Below, piece after piece: positions 26,739 through 34,400 of a stretch of DNA of 64,000 bases. Positions within the stretch are counted from its first letter, which is position 1. Every line of letters starts with the position of its first letter. Both the position numbers and the translations under genes were made by a program. Source of the stretch: Hyalangium versicolor (lineage in GTDB: Bacteria > Myxococcota > Myxococcia > Myxococcales > Myxococcaceae); contig NZ_JAHXBF010000003.1 of assembly GCF_020103695.1 (NCBI RefSeq), forward strand, positions 310,001-374,000, written 5' to 3'. A model generated the notes under the pieces. The model did no database searches, had not been told where the DNA came from, and was given only the letters and a program-made list of their open reading frames with translations.

Positions 26739-27593
26739 ATGCCCGAGCGTTTCGTCAAACGCAAAGCTTTATGGTTGTGGACTGCTCCCAGCATCCTCGC
26801 GTTTCTTGCTTTGGGTTGCTCTTCAACCCCTCCGCTCCCGCCAGGCGTGGTTGTGGTTCCTCGCGCTCCCCCAAGCCGTCCTGGGTATGAATACGTCCTC
26901 CCTGCTCCGCTCGATGGAGGCCCATTTGCAACAGTTCGCGATGCTGTGGCGCATGCATGCCATCGTATGATGTCCTTGCCTCACGCCTTCTCTCGCAGGA
27001 TCGACGTGCGTCGCATTGGTAGCATCTACGTCCGGTATTCGCAGGACGACTCTACGGAATATTGCGCCTGGATCTATTTCACTCCCAAGGGGAAGTACGA
27101 GATCAGCTTCATAGCCACCCCTGAAGCTCAAAACACAAAAGGGCCAAGGTTCTGCAGTCTGCCCCAATTTGTCATCGACCCTCGCTATGTGGATGACGAA
27201 GTCGAGCCGGACAAAAACATCAAGTATGCCATCGCCATTCACACTCACCCCTCCCCAACAGTCTTCACGCAGGAGGATATCCGATACATTGTAGAGACTG
27301 AGCATCGCTTTCAGCGGATTCGCCACGACAATGGCCGATTCCGGCTTGGAGTCGTCGCGTTCTTTTCGCGGGAAGAGCGCGACACGCCTGCCTGCGATGG
27401 CTTTTTTGAATACAGCACCGCCGGAGATACAATCCAGATCGTGACCCGCTCGGAGAATGGCGAGTGGCAAAATCGAGACTATGCCAAGGTTGGTCTCAAG
27501 CGCGTCAAGGAGACCGGCAAACTGGAGGTCACGATAGATGTGCTGGACGTGAGGGCAGAAGGGTCTTCCTGGTCGGGAGGTCATGCACGATGA
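26739..27593 (+). CDS. Lipoprotein with a JAB/JAMM-like HxHPS...D motif
   Basis: A 284-residue lipoprotein; ATG at 26739 gives a basic n-region (FVKRKALW) and lipobox LALGC. An ATG at 26718 overlaps the AraC stop but would lengthen the signal unusually. The central domain has IAIHTHPSPTVFTQEDIRYI, which follows the JAMM metalloprotease pattern H-x-H-P-S...D and resembles DUF4329-like peptidase domains found in polymorphic toxins. A Cys pair and Trp/Tyr-rich strands flank it. Base composition is visibly less GC-rich than the core genes. It overlaps the next lipoprotein gene by four bases. Confidence 0.6.
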   Translation: MPERFVKRKALWLWTAPSILAFLALGCSSTPPLPPGVVVVPRAPPSRPGYEYVLPAPLDGGPFATVRDAVAHACHRMMSLPHAFSRRIDVRRIGSIYVRYSQDDSTEYCAWIYFTPKGKYEISFIATPEAQNTKGPRFCSLPQFVIDPRYVDDEVEPDKNIKYAIAIHTHPSPTVFTQEDIRYIVETEHRFQRIRHDNGRFRLGVVAFFSREERDTPACDGFFEYSTAGDTIQIVTRSENGEWQNRDYAKVGLKRVKETGKLEVTIDVLDVRAEGSSWSGGHAR

Positions 27594-28039
27594 GGTTGAA
27601 AAAACAGACGCTCCTTGTCCTGTCCAGTTTGGCACTGGCCGGTTGTGCTCACGGGCCGTGTGGGGCTCTGTCGAGCTTATTTGGCTGTGAGTGCGTGCCC
27701 AAGCGAGTTCAACCCGAGTTTGCGGACATGCGTATCAAACTGCCGGTCTTCGACAGCAGGTTGCAGGTGGACGCGGACGTCGATGGTTACACGCTTCAGG
27801 CCATTCGCATCGCGGCTGATGATTTCCTGAGTCCAGATCCAACGGGTCTCCCATGCCCTGACCAGCAAGTCTCATACGGCTATCAAGCAAAGCGAGAGGG
27901 CAACATCATTTTTGTCCGGATCAACTTCAAGCCGGAAAACTGTGGGCTGAGCTATGGCATGCTTGATGGCGGTGTGACCTATGCAATAGACACAACTGGG
28001 CGGATCCTCAGGAAGTCGAGCGACACAGTGGGACCTTGA
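27590..28039 (+). CDS. Small lipoprotein of unknown function
   Basis: A 149-residue lipoprotein beginning at the ATG that overlaps the upstream stop (ATGA). The signal ends with lipobox LALAGC, followed by a Cys-rich stretch (GPCGALSSLFGCECVP). The C-terminal half is a predicted beta-rich domain (GNIIFVRINFKPENCGLSY). It is co-translated with the HxHPS-motif lipoprotein, so the two probably work as a pair, perhaps as a protease with its inhibitor or scaffold; this is inference only. Composition is AT-richer than the flanks. Confidence 0.6.
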   Translation: MRLKKQTLLVLSSLALAGCAHGPCGALSSLFGCECVPKRVQPEFADMRIKLPVFDSRLQVDADVDGYTLQAIRIAADDFLSPDPTGLPCPDQQVSYGYQAKREGNIIFVRINFKPENCGLSYGMLDGGVTYAIDTTGRILRKSSDTVGP

Positions 28040-28062
28040 ACGACCCGAAAGAGCCCGGAGTG

Positions 28063-28602
28063 TCAAAGGCCTTTGGGGTCCGTCGAGAGCAGGCTGTAGA
28101 TCCGAAGGCTGATGAAGTGACTGTCTTTGATCTCGCAGTCACGCATGGTGCCCTCATGGAGGAACCCGACACGCTCCAAGAGCCGATGGCTGGCGGTGTT
28201 CCCTTCCTCCACCATCGCTTCGACGCGGTGAACGTCTTTTTCTCGCCGCAGGTAGCGAATCACGGCCGGCATCGCTTCCGTGACGACGCCCTGCTTCCAG
28301 AACCGGGGGAGCAGCCAGAAGCCAACCTCGGCCTTCTTGTGCTTGGCTTGGTAATAATAATACCCGATCACGCCTAGGGCTTCCTGGCTCTGCTTGCTGA
28401 TGATCTTCCACCACTGCCCGGTTCCCTCCCGCTCCAGGGTTTCATAGAAATCCATCTGGGCCTTGGTGGCTTCGAGGGAATCGTACCGGACCCCATAGTA
28501 AGGAATCACCTGCGGGTGACTCAGGCCTTCGAAGATAAAGGGCTGGTCCGCTGGCTCTATCCGCTGCAGGGTGAATCGATCAGTGGTCAGGATTGGAGGC
28601 AT
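28063..28602 (-). CDS. GNAT-family N-acetyltransferase (RimJ/RimL type)
   Basis: A 179-residue acetyl-CoA-dependent transferase. ATG at 28602 (MPPILTTDRFTLQRI) gives the family's usual LxTxRLxLR-like start. Later motifs fit GNAT3: LGVIGYYYY, AEVGFWLLPRFWKQGVVTEA, VHRVEAMVEEGNTASHRLLE and VGFLHEGTMRD. Substrate may be a protein N-terminus or a small amine; it cannot be assigned. It is a single gene, convergent with the small lipoprotein (23 bp apart). Confidence 0.85.
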   Translation of the reverse strand: MPPILTTDRFTLQRIEPADQPFIFEGLSHPQVIPYYGVRYDSLEATKAQMDFYETLEREGTGQWWKIISKQSQEALGVIGYYYYQAKHKKAEVGFWLLPRFWKQGVVTEAMPAVIRYLRREKDVHRVEAMVEEGNTASHRLLERVGFLHEGTMRDCEIKDSHFISLRIYSLLSTDPKGL

Positions 28603-28724
28603 CAACTGCCACTTCAGCACACGAGGTGCGGGAGTCCAAGATTGCCCCTGACGAGTGCCGATGCTAGCATGCTCGGTTGCTCTTTGGGCATCTCCGTGCT
28701 GACCCGCACTTCTTGGAGCAACCC

Positions 28725-29744
28725 ATGAATACCCAACCGCTGGTTGCCTTTCTACGCAGACAACTCGACAAGAGAAAAATCGTTTGCGTCGTCCGCACGA
28801 AAGAACTCGACAACTACGCATTCAACAGCAGCTATACGATCCTGGCCTATCAGTTGCTCGCCAGCGACGATGTCCGAGGCAAGGCGTATCGGAATGTCAT
28901 CAACAAGGTCGTCCGAGGACGCAAGGTCGTGGACGTCGGGACCGGTGGGCTCGCGTATATGGCCAGGATGTGCCGTGAGGCCGGGGCCAGCATCGTTCAT
29001 GCCATCGAATACAACGAGAAGTTTCGCGACTCCATCGAGGCAAGCATCGCCACGACGAGGAGCGAGGACTGCCCCATCAAGGTCTATTACGGCTTTTCAA
29101 CCGATATCAACCTGCCCGAGTCATGCGATGTCCTCCTCCAGCAAGTCATCGGCACGATCTCCAGCAATGAAGGGGTGGCGCGCACCGTCAAGGATGCGAA
29201 GCGCTTCCTGAATCCCGGCGCCGTCTTCATTCCTGCGGCGTGCGGGACCTATGTCTGTCCTACCAGCCCACTCGAACGGAAGTGGAGCCATAAGATCGTC
29301 AATCTCCTGGTGGGCGGTACGAACACGATCGAGCCTCTCCGAATGCACGAGGTGCTGCACTTCCCCACGTCCAATCTCATGGCAGAGCCGGGCGAGATGG
29401 AAATGTTCGTCTTCTCCGAGGACTATCCGCTCGTGTTCGATCGGAAGCTCGAGTTCCGTATGGATCGCGATGGCCTGGTCGATGGCCTGGTTTTCTATAT
29501 GCAGATCGTCGTGGATCGCGACAATGTCGTCTCGAGCAGAGGCGAGAATGTTGCTTGGCCGAATCCCTACCTGAAGCTCTTCGACACGCCCGTCCGGGTC
29601 GCGAAGGGTGACGTGATGTCGGTCGATATCCACGTCGATCTGGCCACCATCCAGCCCAGCTACGGGGTTGAAGTCAGTCTCAGCTCGACGCCAGAAGGGC
29701 GCACCTGTCGCGCTGCGCACCGGTGGGCGGGGGCGGGTAAGTAG
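28725..29744 (+). CDS. PRMT-like SAM-dependent methyltransferase
   Basis: A 339-residue protein; ATG at 28725 is chosen over an upstream start that would overlap the GNAT promoter region. The Rossmann SAM-binding motif is VVDVGTGGLAYMARMCREAG with acidic EYN at the end of strand 2. The C-terminal ~150 residues are beta-rich, like the barrel of protein arginine methyltransferases. The region matching the PRMT double-Glu loop reads LLQQVIGTISSNEG, so the first catalytic Glu appears replaced by Gln. It may methylate a non-arginine substrate. The serine hydrolase gene follows after 5 bp. Confidence 0.65.
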   Translation: MNTQPLVAFLRRQLDKRKIVCVVRTKELDNYAFNSSYTILAYQLLASDDVRGKAYRNVINKVVRGRKVVDVGTGGLAYMARMCREAGASIVHAIEYNEKFRDSIEASIATTRSEDCPIKVYYGFSTDINLPESCDVLLQQVIGTISSNEGVARTVKDAKRFLNPGAVFIPAACGTYVCPTSPLERKWSHKIVNLLVGGTNTIEPLRMHEVLHFPTSNLMAEPGEMEMFVFSEDYPLVFDRKLEFRMDRDGLVDGLVFYMQIVVDRDNVVSSRGENVAWPNPYLKLFDTPVRVAKGDVMSVDIHVDLATIQPSYGVEVSLSSTPEGRTCRAAHRWAGAGK

Positions 29745-29749
29745 AGATC

Positions 29750-30892
29750 ATGACCACCGTGCATGGGGACTGCGATCCTGCGTTCTCCGAAGTCCGCACT
29801 GCCTTCGAGGCAAACTTCAGCGATGGGCTCGAGACCGGCGCAGCCCTCGCGATCTACCTTCGCGGTGAGAAGATCGTCGATCTCTACGGCGGGTACCGCG
29901 ACAGCGCCAGGCAGGAGCCGTGGACTCGAGACACGCTCGTCATGACGTATTCCGTGTGCAAGCCGCTGGTGGCGTGCGCGGTGCTGGTGCTCGTCGACAG
30001 GGGCCAGCTCGAGTTGGATGCGCCCGTCGCGAAGTACTGGCCGGAATTCGGGCAGAGCGGCAAACACGCCATCACGGTGCGAGACATTCTCGATCACCTG
30101 TCTGGATTGCCCGCCGTTCGCGATCCCATCACCGTGCGAGACCTCTACGACTGGTCCACCATGGTGTCGCTCCTGGAGCGTCAAGAGCCGTGGTGGAAGC
30201 CTCGTTCCGCCTTCTCGGAGCAGGTCTTGTTGTATGGCTATATTCTGGGAGAGCTCGTTCTTCGAATCACGGGCCAGGGCTTCGCTGAGTTCTTTCGCGA
30301 CCAGATCGCGTCAAAGCTGGGGATCGAATTCTACTTTGGCGTCCCGGTCTCGGAGCAGCAGCGCTGCGCGGAACTCTCCGGGATGTCTGAGCGCGACAAG
30401 CTCATGTATCTCGCGCCCAAGCTCAAGGAGGCGTTTCTGAACCCCCCGGGGCTCTTGGATGCCTCCGTCGTCAATTCGAGCCCATGGCGGAGTGCATTGA
30501 TCCCCGCCGTCAATGCTCATGGCACCGCGGATGCGGTGGCGAAGGTCTACGCCGCGCTGGCGAACCGCGGATCGCTCGGAGGCACGCAGCTCTTGAGCCA
30601 CAGGCTCGCGAGCGCAATCCTCGAACAGCGCCGATTCGTTCGAGACAAATCATCCAAGAGATACGCGCGAATCAGCCACGGGTTCATACACTTCGGGGGA
30701 GGGGACTTCGGGCTCGCGGGGGCAGGCGGTTCCTTTGGCTACGGAAACGCTGGGCTCGAGATCGGCTTTGCCTATCTCACCCGGGAGATGAGGCTCGGGT
30801 TCGCGCGCGAGCGCCGTGTCTCGAAAGCACTCCGCCGGGTCTTGAAACGCGACCGGTTCAAGAAGTGGTTCCGGCGGCTCTTCTCGGGCTGA
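29750..30892 (+). CDS. Serine beta-lactamase-family hydrolase (class C/EstB type)
   Basis: A 380-residue cytoplasmic-looking serine hydrolase of the beta-lactamase/D,D-peptidase superfamily. The nucleophile motif SxxK is TYSVCKPL (Ser68, Lys71), and the YxN-like Tyr is in LLYGYILGEL (Tyr162). A C-terminal glycine-rich strand (GLAGAGGSFGYGNAG) precedes a basic tail. There is no signal peptide, so an esterase or lipid/peptide hydrolase role is more likely than penicillin resistance. It is in an apparent operon with the PRMT-like gene, and its 3' end overlaps the convergent unknown gene of the NRPS operon by 35 bp. Confidence 0.8.
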   Translation: MTTVHGDCDPAFSEVRTAFEANFSDGLETGAALAIYLRGEKIVDLYGGYRDSARQEPWTRDTLVMTYSVCKPLVACAVLVLVDRGQLELDAPVAKYWPEFGQSGKHAITVRDILDHLSGLPAVRDPITVRDLYDWSTMVSLLERQEPWWKPRSAFSEQVLLYGYILGELVLRITGQGFAEFFRDQIASKLGIEFYFGVPVSEQQRCAELSGMSERDKLMYLAPKLKEAFLNPPGLLDASVVNSSPWRSALIPAVNAHGTADAVAKVYAALANRGSLGGTQLLSHRLASAILEQRRFVRDKSSKRYARISHGFIHFGGGDFGLAGAGGSFGYGNAGLEIGFAYLTREMRLGFARERRVSKALRRVLKRDRFKKWFRRLFSG

Positions 30893-31391
30893 ACGCCTCG
30901 CGGTACTCGCGCATCACCTGCTTGAAGAAGGACCGCCCAACGGTGAACCCGCCCAGCGGCGCTCCGGACCAGATGCCTCCCGTGTCGGGGGCGAGGATCC
31001 AGGGGATGATCTCGATTCCGATCGAGCCCGCGGATCGCCGCAGCCGGCCAAGCCGGCTCTGGGCCTCGGCAGTGGGGGGCAGTCCCAACTCGAACACCTC
31101 GAAGGAGGCGCGCCGAACCCCAGTGTGCGCCGCCGGCGTGTCGAGGCAGCGCCGGATCACCTCCAGCACCTCGGCCTGCTCCAGGTGGAACTGACGCCCT
31201 CGCTCGCGCTCCACCATGCAGACCAGCTTCAGCCCTTGCTCGTTCCACCGATGGAGCATCACGTCGCCCTCCTTGCCCAGCGCCTGGGCACCCTCCGGGA
31301 CACCGGGCCTGAAGCCACGCTCGGTGACAGCCCGATCCGCGAAGTAGGAGGCGAAGGAGGGGACGTCTCTTTTCTCGGCGTCGAGGCTCAT
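30858..31391 (-). CDS. Unknown 177-residue protein ending the NRPS operon
   Basis: The last gene of the NRPS operon, starting 33 bp after the NRPS3 stop. I do not recognise the family. The protein lacks signal peptide and membrane helices; it has an N-terminal FASYFADRAV segment, a central beta-rich part (GDVMLHRWNEQGLKLVCMVE), helix-rich LEVIRRCLDTPAAHTGVRRA and a C-terminal block with GGIWSGAPLGGFTVGRSFF. No metal or nucleotide motif stands out. Its place directly after the assembly line suggests a role in maturation, release or self-protection. The 3' end overlaps the convergent hydrolase gene by 35 bp. Confidence 0.55.
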   Translation of the reverse strand: MSLDAEKRDVPSFASYFADRAVTERGFRPGVPEGAQALGKEGDVMLHRWNEQGLKLVCMVERERGRQFHLEQAEVLEVIRRCLDTPAAHTGVRRASFEVFELGLPPTAEAQSRLGRLRRSAGSIGIEIIPWILAPDTGGIWSGAPLGGFTVGRSFFKQVMREYREAFSPRRAAGTTS

Positions 31392-31424
31392 GGCTCACCC
31401 CTGTAGGGGAAAACGTCGCCCGGG

Positions 31425-34400
31425 CTAGGCGAGGTTTCCCCTCTGCCTGCTGGAGAAGTGCCACGTCTTGCTGAAGCCCAGGTCCGCGAGCCGGGCCTGA
31501 CACTCCTGGATCCGGGCCTGCTTGTCCGGTCTGGCCGGATCGAAGAGGAAGCCGACCACCGTTCCGCTGTGCGCCACCTGGATGCCCAGGGCTTGCACCG
31601 ACTCCATGATGCCCAGGAACCGATCGAAGTGGGGCTTGGGCAGGTACTTCTGGCTGATGCGGGCGCTGGCGGTGGCGATCTGCCCCAGCAGCCGACAGTT
31701 GCCTTCGAGGACGGCCTGCCGCAGCAGCTCTCTCAGCCGCTGGAACTCCTCGATCTCCGCGTCGTTGTAGCGGGCCGGCTCGTGGGCCAGGGTGTCCACG
31801 CCCTTTCCGGCGGGATCGACGTTGAAGCCCACCACCTCCAGCTCTGGCACCTGCCCCTGGAAGCGCTGGAGCACCTGGCCCTCGCGCTGGGCGAAGAGCA
31901 GGGCACTGTCTCCAAAGATGGTCGAGTCCGAGGCGATCTCGGCCTTCACCGCCAACTGGGCGACGATGGCCGAATCCTCGGGCCGCTTGAGCGCGGCCGT
32001 GACGGCACGGATGGCGGCCACCACATCGCTCGTGGAGGAGCCCAACCCCCAGCCCACCGGGATGTTGCCGCGCACCTCCAGCCGCCCTCCTCGGATGGGA
32101 GCGCCTCCCCACTCCAGGGTCAGCTCCGCGGCCTTGAGCGCCTTGATCTTCCAGGCGGGTTCGACCACCAGTGGCCCCGTGGGGTTGGGGTGGAAGACCG
32201 CCTCCGCGCGCAGGCTCGGACAGGCGAGCGAGAGCAATCCCCGGTGCAGGCGGCCCCGCTCACCCCGGAAAACGCCCTGGAGGATCTCGCCATGATGGCC
32301 GATGGCCTCGCCCACGCCACGCTCGGGGCGAGGGGCTGCCTGTGTGGCTTGCGTCCTCGTGGCGCCAGGCTCGGAGGCCGGAGCGCTCCTGGCCTCGAGG
32401 ACGAGCTTCTCAAGGCCCTGGATCGTTCGCTGCTTGAGGACTTGTCGCAGGCTCAGCGTCACGCCGAGAGAGTCGGCGAGCCGCGCCAGCATCTGGAGAG
32501 CCTTGATGGAGTGGCCGCCCAGCTCGAAGAAGTCCGCGTTGATGCCCACCTGCTCGAGTCCCAGCACTTCCTTCCAGACGGCAGCGATCTGCTCCTGCAG
32601 CGGAGTCTGTGGGGCGAGCTGCGGCTCGCGCTCCAGGGTCTCCCCGAAGGCGGGTGGGAGCGCCCGCTCATCGACCTTGCCGCTCACAGTGAGCGGCAGC
32701 CGCGAGAGGAAGCGGAACTTCTCGGGCAGCATGTAGTCCGGCAGCGACGCCGCGAGGAACTCCCTCAGGCTCGCCGCGTCGACGTGCTGCCACGTGTAGC
32801 CTGCGTCCTTGGCGTGGGGGTGCTCTATCCACACGCTGGGATCGTGGTACTCGCCGTACCCCTGCTCGAGGTGGATCGTCACCGGCTGCATCGTGTTCTG
32901 GAGCAGGTACTCCCCGGACGAGGTGAACTTCCGTCCGCTCCACTGCTCCCACTGCGCCACATCACCCCGGACGTACTGCGAGCGCAGCTCCACCTTGAGC
33001 ATGCGTCCGCCCACGCGCTCGTGGATGCGCAGCCAGTTGTCGCTGAGCTGCCCGTCCTCCCGGCGCGAGTAGCACCACTGCTCGAAGGTGAGGTCCGGGC
33101 GCGACGACTTGCCCGTGGGACGCACCGGGACGATGACGCGGCCCAGCCCCAGCCCGTTCGCCAGGCTCTTGAAGCCCTGGAGGATGACGGTGGCCAGGCC
33201 CTTGCCGAGCGCTCCTTCCGCCACCACACCAGTGAGGATCATCAGCGTGTCGGGCCGTACGCCCCGCGCGGCGTCCTCGAAGCCCTTGCGCAGGCCGTCA
33301 TCCCAGCCCAGGGGCAGCCCCTCCACCGTCCCATCCCACTGGATGGGCAGGGCGTTGCCCGCCGCCACCACCTCGTCCGCCTCGTTGATGAGCACGAACT
33401 GGGTATGGCTAAACTCGCCCGCCAACCGCGGCCAATAGGCCCGGAGCACTTCGTCACCCACGAAGTAGTCGGGCCAGGCTCCCACGTGCAAGTCATCCAC
33501 GGCCCGCTTGAGTTCGGGCCGCTGCGCCAGCGTGAACATCCGGTAGCGCGTGCCCTCCGCCGTGAGGGTGCTCTCCGGCTCGCGCAGCTCCACATAGGCC
33601 ACCAGGCCATCGCCGCCGTCGGGCCGCCGCGCGTGCTGGATCAGGCACCGGGCCACCGCGGGGTGGGTGCCCAGGCGGGATTCGATCTCCTCCAACTCGA
33701 CGCGGTTGCCACGGACCTTCACCTGCTTGTCCGCGCGGCCGATGAAGTACACGTCCCCGGTATCCGAGTACCGGCCCAGATCGCCCGTGCGGTACATGCG
33801 CGCGCCCGGCGCCGCGGAGAAGGGATCGGGCGGGAAGGCTTGCGCCGACTTGCGTGCATCTCCCAGATACCCGCGTGCCAGGCCCGGAGAGCTGACGTAG
33901 ATCTCGCCAGTTACCCCGATGGGGACTGGCCGCAGGGCCGCGTCGAGCACGTACACGCGCGCGTTGGCTACGGGCTTGCCGAGCGGGACGATGTCGCCCT
34001 CGAACGGCAGGGCACAGTCGAACCGGCTCGCGTCGACGGTGACCTCGGTGGGCCCGTAGTGGTTGGCCAGCCGGGCGCGGAAGGTCTCCTGGAAGCCGTC
34101 CCGCAGCGCCCGCGTCATGAAGGCGCCGCCGCAGATGACCCGCCGCAGCGAGGGCAGCTCCGGCAGGCTCCCGCGGCGCCGGCCCTCCACCAATTCGCCC
34201 AGCATCAGGGGCACGCACTGCATGAAGGTGATGCCCTCACGCCGTACCTGCTCGGCCACCTGGGCGGGATTCCGGTGCGTGCCGGGCGGCGGAATCACCA
34301 GCCGCGCGCCCACCGCCAGCGCCCAGTAGAGATCCAGGACGAAGGGATCGAAGGCGAACGAGGTGAGCAGCAGCACCGCGTCATCCGGCCCCAACGTGTA

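Noticed and set aside
26700..31400. Genomic island or prophage
   Set aside because: Composition is lower in GC, but no integrase, attachment-site repeats, tRNA or phage genes were seen.
32780..33610. Insert in the last A domain as a methyltransferase
   Set aside because: No SAM-binding GxGxG-type motif; the visible motif (GALGKGLAT) fits an acyl-CoA pyrophosphate loop better.
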